Of a stretch of DNA of 64,000 bases, positions 28,189 through 36,301 are shown piece after piece. Position 1 is the stretch's first letter, and every line of letters begins with the position of its first letter. Source of the stretch: Sulfitobacter sp. 20_GPM-1509m (GTDB lineage: Bacteria > Pseudomonadota > Alphaproteobacteria > Rhodobacterales > Rhodobacteraceae); contig NZ_JIBC01000006.1 of assembly GCF_000620505.1 (NCBI RefSeq), positions 487,656-551,655 on the forward strand, read 5' to 3'. Position numbers and translations under genes: made by a program. Below the pieces are notes generated by a model. That model ran no database searches. It was not told the DNA's origin and was given only the letters and a program-made list of their open reading frames with translations.

Positions 28189-29414
28189 GCGTTCGGGTTC
28201 TGGTGGTGGATGATGATGCAGCGGTGCGCGACGCCGTGGTGCAGACGCTTGAGCTGGCGGACCTGGAACCGTTGACGGCCAGTTCCTTTGTGGCGGCCAA
28301 GGATCACATCACCCCGGATTTCGACGGGGTGATCCTGTCGGATATGCGCATGCCGGGGCGCGACGGGTTCCATCTGCTGCAATACGCGCTGGCGCAGGAC
28401 ACGGACCTGCCGGTGATCTTGCTGACCGGGCAGGGCGATATTCCGATGGCTGTGGATGCGATGGCCAAGGGCGCATTCGGCTTTCTGGAAAAACCCTGTG
28501 CGCCCGCCGATCTGCTGGCGACCGTGGAGCGGGGCCTGAAAACCCGCGCGCTTGTGCTGGAGAATCGGCGCCTGCGCGCGCTGGTGCAAAGTGGCGACGC
28601 CGCCGAGCGGATGCTGTTCGGACAATCCGAACTGGCCCAAAGCTTGCGCGCCCGCGCGCGGCAACTGGCGGCGGTCGAGACGCAGGTGTTGGTGCAGGGG
28701 GCCCCCGGCACGGGCGTGTCCAAGGTGGCCGAAGTGGTGCATCTGTGTTCGCGGCGGTCCAAGGCGCCTTTTGTCAAACGCGCCAGCGCAGGGATGGAAC
28801 CCGAGACGCTGCGCGAGGCGGTAAAAGAGGCGCAGGACGGCAGCTTGTTCATCGACGAGATCAGCCAGCTGCCTGCCGCCACACAGATGACATTGGCCGG
28901 CGCATTGGAAAGCGGTCTGCGGTGCCGTTTGATTGCGGGCAGCACACAGGATTTGCAGGCGGCGGTGGAGAGCGGTCTGCTGAACGCCGACCTGTACTAT
29001 GGGGTGGCGATGATGCCCGTGCGCATTCCGTCCCTGTCGGAACGCCCCGAGGACATTCCCGTCCTGTTTCGCCACTATGTCGAACAAGCCGCCGAGCAGG
29101 CGGGGCTGGGCGTGCCCGAGATCAGCTCGGAACATCTGGCGGCGCTGATGGCGCAGGACTGGCCGGGCAATGCGCGGTCTTTGATGAGCGCGGCGATGCG
29201 CTTTGTGCTGGGGATGCCCGAGGACGTCGCCAAGGCGACCGAACTGGGATTGAGTGAACAGCTTGCAAGAGTCGAGCGCGCGTTGCTGATCGCGGCGCTT
29301 GGGCGTCAGAACGGGCACGCCAGTGCGGCAGCCACGGCATTGAAACTGCCCCGCAAGACCTTCTACGACAAGTTGGCCCGCTACGGGATTCGCGCCGAGG
29401 ATTATCGCCGCTGA
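28185..29414 (+). CDS. dctD: DctD-like response regulator with degenerate AAA+ domain
   Basis: The 409-residue protein has a normal receiver (phosphoacceptor Asp53 in LSDMRMPG, Lys103 in LEKP), a central NtrC-type AAA+ domain and a C-terminal Fis-type helix-turn-helix (SAAATALKLPRKTFYDKLAR). The AAA+ part departs from sigma-54 activators. Walker A is GAPGTGVS (172-179) with no lysine at the expected place. The segment with the GAFTGA loop is deleted between PFVKRA and DGSLFIDE. ADLYYGVAM lacks the usual arginine of DLYYRL. Walker B (LFIDE) remains. It probably cannot remodel sigma-54 polymerase, so activation through sigma-70 is more likely. Confidence 0.9.
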   Translation: MSVRVLVVDDDAAVRDAVVQTLELADLEPLTASSFVAAKDHITPDFDGVILSDMRMPGRDGFHLLQYALAQDTDLPVILLTGQGDIPMAVDAMAKGAFGFLEKPCAPADLLATVERGLKTRALVLENRRLRALVQSGDAAERMLFGQSELAQSLRARARQLAAVETQVLVQGAPGTGVSKVAEVVHLCSRRSKAPFVKRASAGMEPETLREAVKEAQDGSLFIDEISQLPAATQMTLAGALESGLRCRLIAGSTQDLQAAVESGLLNADLYYGVAMMPVRIPSLSERPEDIPVLFRHYVEQAAEQAGLGVPEISSEHLAALMAQDWPGNARSLMSAAMRFVLGMPEDVAKATELGLSEQLARVERALLIAALGRQNGHASAAATALKLPRKTFYDKLARYGIRAEDYRR

Positions 29415-29418
29415 AGAT

Positions 29419-29434
29419 GTGCGGATTTCCGCAC
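29419..29434. promoter_or_regulatory. Operator dyad 1 upstream of dctP
   Basis: GTGCGGATTTCCGCAC has seven-base inverted arms around two T. An identical 16-base copy is centred 33 bases downstream. Probable binding site for the DctD-like regulator encoded immediately upstream. Confidence 0.7.
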
Positions 29435-29451
29435 ATAGGTGGCTGGACGGC

Positions 29452-29467
29452 GTGCGGATTTCCGCAC
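29452..29467. promoter_or_regulatory. Operator dyad 2 upstream of dctP
   Basis: Identical to the dyad at 29419-29434. The 33-base centre spacing, about three helical turns, places two dimers on one DNA face. It ends about 197 bases before the dctP start. Confidence 0.7.
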
Positions 29468-29663
29468 GGTCTCGGAGATGTGTCCAGATACGCAACTTTA
29501 GATGATGTTTTTAATCGTCTGTAATTGTTGCGATATTTTAGAAACCATCATTCCGCTTCTGACAAACTTGCGACGCGTCCATCACTGCTGTTCACTCTGC
29601 TGTGACGCGACGCTTGGGAGAGGGTCGTGCAGATATGCAAAAGCAAACTCTGGGAGGAGTATC

Positions 29664-30665
29664 ATGAAGTTCTTTACAGCTGCAGCCGTGGCCTTGAGCC
29701 TGTCCGTTTCCGCCGGTGCCGTTCAGGCCGCCTGTGACGACGGCGAGATCGTGATCAAGTTCAGCCACGTCACCAACACCGACAAACACCCCAAGGGCAT
29801 CGCTGCCTCGCTGCTGATGGAGCGGGTCAACGAAGAGATGGACGGCAAGGCCTGCATCGAAGTTTATCCGAACTCGACGCTTTACACTGACGAGCAGGTG
29901 ATCGAGGCGATGCTGCGCGGCGACGTACAACTGGCCGCACCGTCGCTGTCGTTGTTTGAATCGATCACCAAAGCCTATCGTTTGTTCGACCTTCCGTTCA
30001 TGTTCAAGAACATCGAAGCCGTCGACGCCTTTCAGGCTTCCGAGACCGGTCAGGCGATGCTTGATTCCATGCAGCGCCGCGGCCTGCAGGGTCTGGGGTT
30101 CTGGCACAACGGCATGAAGCAGATTTCGGCCAACCGTCCGCTGATCGAACCTTCGGACGCCAAGGGTCTGAAATTCCGCGTGCAGCCCTCTGACGTTTTG
30201 GTCGCACAGATGAACGCGCTTGAAGCCTCACCGCAGCCGATGGCCTTTTCCGAAGTCTACGGGGCCTTGCAAACAGGGGTTGTTGACGGTCAGGAGAACA
30301 CCTGGTCCAACATCTATGGGCAGAAGTTCTTTGAGGTGCAGGACGGGATCACCGAGACCAACCACGGCATCATCGACTATCTCGTCGTGGCACCGACCGA
30401 TTGGCTGGACAGCCTGGATGCGGATGTTCGTGACCAGTTCCTGACCATCCTCAATGAAGTCACTGTTGCCCGCAATACCGAGTCCTCGAAGGTGAACCAG
30501 GAAGCCAAGCAGGCAATTCTGGATGCCGGGGGTGTCGTGCGCGAACTGACAGCCGAACAGCGTCAGGATTGGGTCGACGTGATGAAGCCCGTCTGGGCGC
30601 AGTTCGAAGAAGAAGTGGGCGCCGACAACATCGCCGCCGCACAGGAAATCAACGCAGCCAACTAA
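29664..30665 (+). CDS. dctP: TRAP transporter substrate-binding protein, dicarboxylate type
   Basis: DctP captures C4-dicarboxylates or related acids in the periplasm and hands them to DctQM. The 333-residue product has a signal peptide (MKFFTAAAVALSLSVSAG, cleaved near residue 24), then EIVIKFSHVTNTDKHPKG and the core ligand region GLKFRVQPSDVLVAQ with the conserved arginine that binds substrate carboxylate, followed by ENTWSNIYGQKFFEVQ. The ATG at 29664 follows GGGAGGAG. It leads the transport operon, after two regulator dyads and a 249-base intergenic region. Confidence 0.94.
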   Translation: MKFFTAAAVALSLSVSAGAVQAACDDGEIVIKFSHVTNTDKHPKGIAASLLMERVNEEMDGKACIEVYPNSTLYTDEQVIEAMLRGDVQLAAPSLSLFESITKAYRLFDLPFMFKNIEAVDAFQASETGQAMLDSMQRRGLQGLGFWHNGMKQISANRPLIEPSDAKGLKFRVQPSDVLVAQMNALEASPQPMAFSEVYGALQTGVVDGQENTWSNIYGQKFFEVQDGITETNHGIIDYLVVAPTDWLDSLDADVRDQFLTILNEVTVARNTESSKVNQEAKQAILDAGGVVRELTAEQRQDWVDVMKPVWAQFEEEVGADNIAAAQEINAAN

Positions 30666-30731
30666 GCTGTCTTGATCACGGACGGATCGGCGCAACCGGT
30701 CCGTCCATTTCACATCTGGGAGGTGGACGCC

Positions 30732-31415
30732 ATGATTGGCAAATACAAGCCTAAAGGGCCGGTTGGCCAATTCGTGAACAGTCTGGAAGAGACGGTGATT
30801 GCCGCTTTGCTTGGCGCGATGACGATGCTGACCTTCTTCAATGTCATCCTGCGCTATGCATTCAACAGTTCCTTGATCTGGAGCCAGGAAGTCGTGCTCG
30901 TGCTTTTCGCGTGGCTGGTGCTTTTTGGTGTGTCTTACGCCTTCAAGGTGACAGCGCATCTTGGAGTTGATGCGCTCACCAGCCTGCTGACGCCCAGTCG
31001 GCGCAAGGTTATGGGACTGATTTCCGGTGCGATCTGCATTTTCTACGCGGTGCTGGTTTGCAAGGGCGCCTGGGACCAATGGGCCCCGTTCGCCGATTTG
31101 CCACCCACAACAGGCAGCTGGTTGCCCACAGGGTTCGACACCCAAGCGCGCGGCCGGTCGTTCTTTGAAACCGACCAGATCCCGATGCCGGAATGGCTGC
31201 GATTCCTGGAAGACTGGATCAACTACGGCGAGCACTATTCCAAGATGCCCCGCATGATCCCCTATCTGATCCTGCCGATTTCTGCGGCTCTGATCCTGTT
31301 CCGCGTCTGTCAGGCGACCTTGCGCATCTGGAACAACCAATCCGAAAGTCTGATCGTCAGCCATGAAGTCGAAGACGCTATTGAAGAAGTCGCAGCCATG
31401 AATCGCGGAGAATAA
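30732..31415 (+). CDS. dctQ: TRAP transporter small permease
   Basis: The 227-residue membrane protein has the four-helix DctQ layout: segments near residues 24-44 (AALLGAMTMLTFFNVILRYA), 55-75, 95-118 and 175-195, with the family motif NVILRYAFNSSLIWSQE. Between the third and fourth segments is a long loop of about 55 residues (WDQWAPFADLPPTTGSW onward), larger than in minimal DctQ. It partners DctM and DctP. The ATG at 30732 follows GGGAGGTGG. The gene lies 66 bases after dctP and three bases before dctM. Confidence 0.92.
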   Translation: MIGKYKPKGPVGQFVNSLEETVIAALLGAMTMLTFFNVILRYAFNSSLIWSQEVVLVLFAWLVLFGVSYAFKVTAHLGVDALTSLLTPSRRKVMGLISGAICIFYAVLVCKGAWDQWAPFADLPPTTGSWLPTGFDTQARGRSFFETDQIPMPEWLRFLEDWINYGEHYSKMPRMIPYLILPISAALILFRVCQATLRIWNNQSESLIVSHEVEDAIEEVAAMNRGE

Positions 31416-31418
31416 CTG

Positions 31419-32846
31419 ATGGAAGTCCTACTCTTATTCGTAATGATCATTGGTTTGCTGTTCGTGGGCGTACCCATCGGCGTTGCCCTTGGCATCAGCT
31501 CGATCATCTTCCAGTTGGTGTTTTCCGACACCTCTCTGGCATCAGTGGCACAATCGCTCTACCTCGCGATGGCCGGGCACTACACGCTTCTTGCGATCCC
31601 GTTCTTTGTTCTGGCCTCCAGCTTCATGTCCACCGGCGGTGTCGCCAAGCGGATCATCCGGTTTGCCATCGCATGCGTCGGACACCTTCAGGGTGGACTT
31701 GCCATTGCGGGCGTTCTGGCCTGCATGATGTTCGCGGCGCTGTCGGGGTCTTCTCCTGCGACCGTGGTGGCCATCGGGTCCATCGTGATCGCTGCGATGC
31801 GTCAGGTCGGCTATACCAAAGAATTCGCCGCCGGCGTGATTTGTAATGCGGGTACATTGGGTATCCTGATCCCGCCCAGTATCGTGATGGTGGTCTATGC
31901 CTCTGCGACGGATGTGTCGGTGGGGCGGATGTTCCTGGCCGGCGTCATTCCGGGCATCCTTGCGGGCACGATGTTGATGATCACCATCTATATCTTCGCG
32001 CGCATCAAGAACATGCCAAGCGGCGAGTGGAAGGGCTGGGGCGAAATCTGGGAGTCTTTCCGGGATGCGTTTTGGGGCCTGCTGCTGATCGTCATCATCA
32101 TGGGCGGCATCTATGGCCACCCGTGGGTCCAGTTTGACGGGGGGAGCTTGTTATACTGGAAGAGCGGGGCCTTTACCCCGACCGAAGCTGCCGCTGTCGC
32201 TGCTGTCTATGCCTTCTTTGTCGCGTCGTTCATCTATCGTGATATGGGGCCGCTGGCGGCGACAGAGAGCGGCGGAAAACCGGTGGCCTTGTTCCGCAAG
32301 CCCGTTGCTGTCGTGACAGCGTTCTTCCATCGCGACACACGGGCAACCCTGTTCGATGGCGGCAAGCTGACCATTACGCTGATGTTCATCATCGCCAACG
32401 CACTGTTGCTCAAGCACGTTCTGACCGACGAGCAGATTCCGCAACAGATTGCCGGAGCGATGCTGGATGCGGGGTTGAACTGGGTTGTTTTCCTGATTGT
32501 GGTCAACGTGATCCTGCTGATCGGCGGGCAATTCATGGAGCCTTCGGGGTTGATTGTGATCGTGGCACCGCTGGTGTTCCCGATTGCCATCGAACTGGGC
32601 ATTGATCCGATCCATCTGGGCATCATCATGGTGGTGAACATGGAGATCGGGATGATCACGCCGCCCGTGGGTCTGAACCTGTTCGTGACCTCCGGTGTGG
32701 CAGGGATGCCGATGATGTCGGTTGTACGTGCGGCGCTGCCGTTCCTGGCCGTGCTCTTCGTGTTCCTGATCATGGTGACCTATATTCCGGCGATTTCAAC
32801 GTGGTTGCCCACGATGATGATGGGGCCGGAGATTATCACCAAATAG
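31419..32846 (+). CDS. dctM: TRAP transporter large permease
   Basis: DctM is the ion-coupled transport channel of the TRAP system. The 475-residue protein is almost wholly hydrophobic, with about twelve membrane segments and the family signatures GVPIGVALGISS, FVLASSFMSTGGVAKR, ALSGSSPATVVAIGSI, GTLGILIPPSIVMVVYA and EIGMITPPVGLNLFV. It is somewhat longer than a minimal DctM through an insert around residues 200-310. It starts three bases after the dctQ stop and ends the operon at a strong terminator. Confidence 0.93.
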   Translation: MEVLLLFVMIIGLLFVGVPIGVALGISSIIFQLVFSDTSLASVAQSLYLAMAGHYTLLAIPFFVLASSFMSTGGVAKRIIRFAIACVGHLQGGLAIAGVLACMMFAALSGSSPATVVAIGSIVIAAMRQVGYTKEFAAGVICNAGTLGILIPPSIVMVVYASATDVSVGRMFLAGVIPGILAGTMLMITIYIFARIKNMPSGEWKGWGEIWESFRDAFWGLLLIVIIMGGIYGHPWVQFDGGSLLYWKSGAFTPTEAAAVAAVYAFFVASFIYRDMGPLAATESGGKPVALFRKPVAVVTAFFHRDTRATLFDGGKLTITLMFIIANALLLKHVLTDEQIPQQIAGAMLDAGLNWVVFLIVVNVILLIGGQFMEPSGLIVIVAPLVFPIAIELGIDPIHLGIIMVVNMEIGMITPPVGLNLFVTSGVAGMPMMSVVRAALPFLAVLFVFLIMVTYIPAISTWLPTMMMGPEIITK

Positions 32847-32888
32847 TTTGTAATGAGTGTTGGGCCACTTTGTGACCCTGAGAGTAAG

Positions 32889-32916
32889 CCCCCGCAGGAA
32901 ACTGCGGGGGTTTTTT
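32889..32916 (+). terminator. Rho-independent terminator of the dctPQM operon
   Basis: A perfect nine-base stem (CCCCCGCAG with CTGCGGGGG) and a GAAA loop are followed by six T. Confidence 0.95.
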
Positions 32917-32982
32917 CGTTCGACCCTATCGAGTGTCATGATGGTGGTGGAAACGACCGTATCCGCCCGGCTTTGGCTGTGC

Positions 32983-33900
32983 CTATGGTGCCGCGGGGCG
33001 CGTTTGCAGGTGCACGTAAGTCTCGGAGAACCGCTTTTCCATGTGATCGCCCGCGCGGATGACATCCGCTGAGCCGATGGGGGCGACATTCGTGTCATGG
33101 GCGGGGTTGAAAAACAGCGGGACGGAAATGCGTTCGGCATCGGTGCCCACGACGCGGTGCGGCGTGGCCTGAACGCGGCCCTTGGTCCACATCTCCATCA
33201 TCTCGCCAAAGTTGATGATAAATTCGCCCGGCGGTGCCTGTACCGGAATCCAGCCACCACCGCGCTTGCGCACCTCAAGCCCCGGCGTGCCGTCCGTGGC
33301 CAGCAGGGTCAGACAGCCATAGTCGGTGTGCGTGGCGATGCCGAAATCCTGCGCTGTCGCCCAGGCGGGCCGCTGCGGGTAATAATTGCCACGCAACAGC
33401 GCCATGGGCTTGTCGAACGCGGCATCAAAATAGTCACGCGGCGCGTCAATCGCCTCGGCAATGCCCCGCAACACTGTCATCGCGACAGCGCAAGCATCGC
33501 GGTAATAGGCCGTTATCACGGCTTGGAACGCGTCCGGCTGCGCGGGCCAGCGGTTCGGCGCATAGACCGACAGCGCTGCCAGTGGATCATCCGCAGGCAG
33601 GGCAAAGCCTGCGTCAAAGAATTGTTTGTAATCGGGGTTGGCGTCGGGATCGACCTGTTCGGACCCCGCCGCACCCCATCCACGGTTCGATCCGGTGCGG
33701 GCCATGTCGACGTCACGCTTTTGCGCCTCGGGCAGGTGAAAAAACGCGCGGTAGGTTTCGATCACCTCGCGCACGCGTGCCTCGGTCAGCGCGGTGTTGT
33801 ATACCGTTGCAAACCCAGTGTCCTGTGCCGCCTGCGACAGGGCTGCGATGGTGTCTGCATCGCGTGCCGCGATCTTGGCCGCGTCCAGTCTGGGGATCAT
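32983..33900 (-). CDS. 2-oxoglutarate/Fe(II)-dependent dioxygenase, isopenicillin N synthase family
   Basis: The 305-residue product has the DIOX_N-type start (MIPRLDAAKIAARD; TGFATVYNTAL) and the double-stranded beta-helix iron site: ATHTDYGCLTLLA gives the HxD pair, ATPHRVVG the distal His, and RISVPLFFNP the R-x-S that binds the 2-oxoglutarate carboxylate. The presence of Arg-x-Ser suggests 2OG use rather than true penicillin synthesis. Substrate unknown; bacterial relatives include putative flavanone- or gibberellin-oxidase-like genes of uncertain role. The ATG at 33900 follows GAAGGT. It is divergent from tpiA. Confidence 0.9.
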   Translation of the reverse strand: MIPRLDAAKIAARDADTIAALSQAAQDTGFATVYNTALTEARVREVIETYRAFFHLPEAQKRDVDMARTGSNRGWGAAGSEQVDPDANPDYKQFFDAGFALPADDPLAALSVYAPNRWPAQPDAFQAVITAYYRDACAVAMTVLRGIAEAIDAPRDYFDAAFDKPMALLRGNYYPQRPAWATAQDFGIATHTDYGCLTLLATDGTPGLEVRKRGGGWIPVQAPPGEFIINFGEMMEMWTKGRVQATPHRVVGTDAERISVPLFFNPAHDTNVAPIGSADVIRAGDHMEKRFSETYVHLQTRPAAP

Positions 33901-34018
33901 CACTTGTACCTTCGCCTCATTGTGCGGGCCGCCGCCTTTCCCGCCAAACCCTACATTGCCCGCCCGGCACCGCAATGCTAAATCAGGGCAAAGCAATCCA
34001 CAAACAGGCGGGACAAAG

Positions 34019-34771
34019 ATGCGGCGCAAGATGGCAGCAGGCAACTGGAAGATGAACGGCAGCAGTGCCGCGCTCAGCGTGATCTCGGATCTGGCCGCGG
34101 CCCATGCCGACAACACCGACACCGATATCGTGATCTGCCCGCCTGCGCCCTTGTTGTTCCGCGCCAGCGAGATTGCACGCAGCAGTGCGGTGACCATCGG
34201 CGCACAGGATTGCCACAGCGAGACCGCAGGGGCCTTCACCGGCGATATCGCGGCACCGATGATCGCGGACGCCGGAGCCACCCATGTGATCGTCGGCCAT
34301 TCGGAACGCCGCGACGCCTATCGCGAAAGCAACAGCGACGTGCGGGCCAAGGCCAAGGCGGCCTGGGAGGCGGGTCTGGTGGCGATCCTGTGCATCGGAG
34401 AAAGCGCCGAGGACCGCGAGGCCGACAACACGCTGGACATCATCGCGGGGCAATTGTCGGGATCTGTGCCAAACGGCAGCACGGGCGACAATCTGGTGGT
34501 CGCCTACGAGCCTGTCTGGGCCATCGGTACGGGCGCCGTCGCCACCACCGCGCAGATCGACGAGGTGCATGACTTCATCCGCGCCCGTCTGGTGCAGCGG
34601 TTTGGCGAAGAGGTCGGCAATGCAATCCGGCTGTTGTACGGCGGCTCGGTCAAACCGGGCAACGCCGCCGAGATTTTTCAATGCGACAACGTGGATGGCG
34701 CGCTGGTGGGTGGTGCCAGCCTGAAGGCACAGGATTTCACTCCGATTATCAAGGCGCTGATCGCAAGCTGA
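34019..34771 (+). CDS. tpiA: Triose-phosphate isomerase
   Basis: TpiA interconverts dihydroxyacetone phosphate and glyceraldehyde-3-phosphate. The 250-residue TIM barrel has AAGNWKMNG (catalytic Lys), VIVGHSERRD (catalytic His), AYEPVWAIGTG (catalytic Glu) and LYGGSVKPGNA with VGGASL for phosphate binding. The ATG at 34019 gives MRRKMAAGNWKMNG with a purine-rich GGCGGGACAAAG upstream. No other glycolytic gene is adjacent; the gap genes are about 32 kb away. Confidence 0.95.
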   Translation: MRRKMAAGNWKMNGSSAALSVISDLAAAHADNTDTDIVICPPAPLLFRASEIARSSAVTIGAQDCHSETAGAFTGDIAAPMIADAGATHVIVGHSERRDAYRESNSDVRAKAKAAWEAGLVAILCIGESAEDREADNTLDIIAGQLSGSVPNGSTGDNLVVAYEPVWAIGTGAVATTAQIDEVHDFIRARLVQRFGEEVGNAIRLLYGGSVKPGNAAEIFQCDNVDGALVGGASLKAQDFTPIIKALIAS

Positions 34772-34808
34772 GAGGCTGTCGGCGCGGGTTGCGGGGGCGG
34801 TACGACCC

Positions 34809-35132
34809 TTACAGGCAGGCAATCGCCTGCCGCGCCAGGTCGGTCGCCTCGTCTGGATCATCCAGTGCACTGTCCGGCAGTTCCCAATAGGGCATCGCCG
34901 CGGGTTTTTGACCAGGCCGCTGGTAGGTCCAGCGCACCATGCCCAACTCGTCGAACCGCGCCTGCATGTCGCCCGCACCCTTCAGCATCAGGCGGCCATC
35001 GGACATCAGCAGGGCAAAGATCTGGCCGTCGATGTAAAACCCCATGCCGCCGAACATGCGCCGCGTGGTCACCGGCCCCACGTCGCGCATGAGGTCCAGC
35101 GCCATTTCAACGGCTTCACCGGACACGGCCAC
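34809..35132 (-). CDS. TfoX/Sxy N-terminal domain protein
   Basis: The 107-residue protein is a stand-alone TfoX_N domain: ALDLMRDVGPVTTRRMFGGM, GFYIDGQIFALLMSDGRLML, then the MPYWELP block. The full competence regulator TfoX/Sxy also has a C-terminal domain, which is missing here. Single-domain forms are common in Alphaproteobacteria and have no proven role in competence. It ends near a small hairpin and lies six bases after the stop of the A-type Fe-S carrier gene, so the two are probably co-transcribed. Confidence 0.85.
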   Translation of the reverse strand: MAVSGEAVEMALDLMRDVGPVTTRRMFGGMGFYIDGQIFALLMSDGRLMLKGAGDMQARFDELGMVRWTYQRPGQKPAAMPYWELPDSALDDPDEATDLARQAIACL

Positions 35133-35137
35133 GGGGG

Positions 35138-35518
35138 CTAGCCCTTGATCAGATGTTCGGCCATTTCGGCGGGGTCTGCGAACTTGATCGACTCGCCGCA
35201 GCCACAGGCTTCGGTCACGTTGGGGTTGTTGAACTTGAAGCTCGATTCCAGCAGCGAGGTTTCATAGTCGATCTCGGTGCCGAACAGGAACATCTGCGCC
35301 ATCGGCGCAATCAGCACCCGCGCGCCGTCCTGTTCGACGGCTTCGTCGTTGGGGTCCTGTTCGTCCACATATTCCATGGTGTATTCCATGCCTGCGCAGC
35401 CGCCTTTCTTGACGCCGATGCGCAGCCCCTTGTGACCGTCCGCTGCCATAAGCTTGGCAATCTGGGCGGCGGCGCGGGGGGTGATGGTGACGGCCTGCTT
35501 GCCGGGGATGGAAAACAT
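35138..35518 (-). CDS. A-type iron-sulfur carrier protein (HesB/IscA/SufA family)
   Basis: A-type carriers accept Fe-S clusters from scaffolds and deliver them to target proteins. The 126-residue product has the three conserved cysteines in KKGGCAGMEY and TEACGCGESIKF, with the typical SFKFNNPNV loop. The ATG at 35518 follows AAAGGAG; a longer frame from 35539 is not needed. It is separated from the main suf genes, though a sufT-like gene occurs about 5 kb away. ErpA and SufA roles cannot be separated from sequence alone. Confidence 0.92.
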   Translation of the reverse strand: MFSIPGKQAVTITPRAAAQIAKLMAADGHKGLRIGVKKGGCAGMEYTMEYVDEQDPNDEAVEQDGARVLIAPMAQMFLFGTEIDYETSLLESSFKFNNPNVTEACGCGESIKFADPAEMAEHLIKG

Positions 35519-35569
35519 AAACAGAACTCCTTTGACCACAATGTAAGGGCGTCGTGCCGCAATCTCAAG

Positions 35570-36232
35570 CTATCGCAGCATTGCGATCAGGCTTTGTGCG
35601 GCAAAGCCCCATGCCAGTGCCCAGCCGAAGGACGCCAAAGTGCCGATGATCACGTATTCGCTGGCCTTTTGATCGCGCGAGGCGGTCTCGAACCGCAGGA
35701 TGGATTTGGCCGCGATCAGAAAACCGATGCCGGTGGGCTCGCCAATCATCACCATCAGGTAGATCAGTGCGCGTTCCATCAACCCGATGATGCGGCCCGC
35801 GTTGTCCAGCCCTTCGATCCCTGCGGCGGCGCGCCAGGGGGCCATCAACAGACCCACGGCGGGGCCGCCTATCAGCGTGGCGGCAATCACACCGCACAGC
35901 ATGACCGCGATGGGAGCGAGGGTAGGTGCATAGGCGGCCCAAAGGCCGTTCGCATAGGCCCCAGGCATCCACAAAAGCATGGCAAGGATCACCAACGCAT
36001 GGGCCGCTTGCGTGCCCAGATAGGACCACAGGTGCGCAGGCAACCGTTTCGCGGCCAAGGCCACAGCCGTGTGACCCAAGGCAGCGGCCGCCGCCACATG
36101 CGCAGCACCGCCCAGCGCCCCCCAACCCAGCGCAAAGACCACTGCGATGCGCAGGGCCAGCGGCGCGCGGGCGGGCAGCAGGTGAAAGGCCAGCAACCAC
36201 GCCAGCATCAGGGCCAGGGTTGTCTCGGTCAT
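35570..36232 (-). CDS. DUF3307 domain membrane protein
   Basis: The 220-residue protein is strongly hydrophobic, with about five or six membrane segments. The conserved C-terminal core reads GRIIGLMERALIYLM, FLIAAKSILRF and ASEYVIIGTLASFGWA, which is the DUF3307 signature. Function unknown. It follows the SatD-like gene on the same strand after 69 bases, and I recall the same pairing from other phyla, which would suggest that the two work together. The intergenic gap contains two related dyads. Confidence 0.82.
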   Translation of the reverse strand: MTETTLALMLAWLLAFHLLPARAPLALRIAVVFALGWGALGGAAHVAAAAALGHTAVALAAKRLPAHLWSYLGTQAAHALVILAMLLWMPGAYANGLWAAYAPTLAPIAVMLCGVIAATLIGGPAVGLLMAPWRAAAGIEGLDNAGRIIGLMERALIYLMVMIGEPTGIGFLIAAKSILRFETASRDQKASEYVIIGTLASFGWALAWGFAAQSLIAMLR

Positions 36233-36242
36233 TGCGCAGAAA

Positions 36243-36262
36243 AGCAGCCGTTTTTGGCTGCT
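36243..36262. promoter_or_regulatory. Dyad 1 between the SatD-like and DUF3307 genes
   Basis: AGCAGCC and GGCTGCT are perfectly inverted with a six-base spacer. On the minus strand it is followed by TTTTC, so it might also act as a weak terminator or attenuator ahead of the DUF3307 gene. Confidence 0.4.
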
Positions 36263-36272
36263 ATTTCTATAT

Positions 36273-36290
36273 GCAGCCGAATTTGACTGC
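36273..36290. promoter_or_regulatory. Dyad 2 between the SatD-like and DUF3307 genes
   Basis: GCAGCC and GACTGC form the same dyad with one mismatch, 28-30 bases from dyad 1. The repeated arm points to a protein-binding site; the SatD-like protein has a helix-turn-helix. Confidence 0.35.
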
Positions 36291-36301
36291 TTTTTGGGAA
36301 A

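Noticed and set aside
29617..29630. Possible sigma-54 box (GG-N10-GC) before dctP.
   Set aside because: It matches only the minimal dinucleotides, lacks TGGCAC/TTGC consensus and is close to the ribosome site, so it is too weak to call.
34814..34831. GGCAGGC-AATC-GCCTGCC hairpin at the 3' end of the TfoX-N gene as a terminator.
   Set aside because: It overlaps coding sequence and has no T tract on either side.
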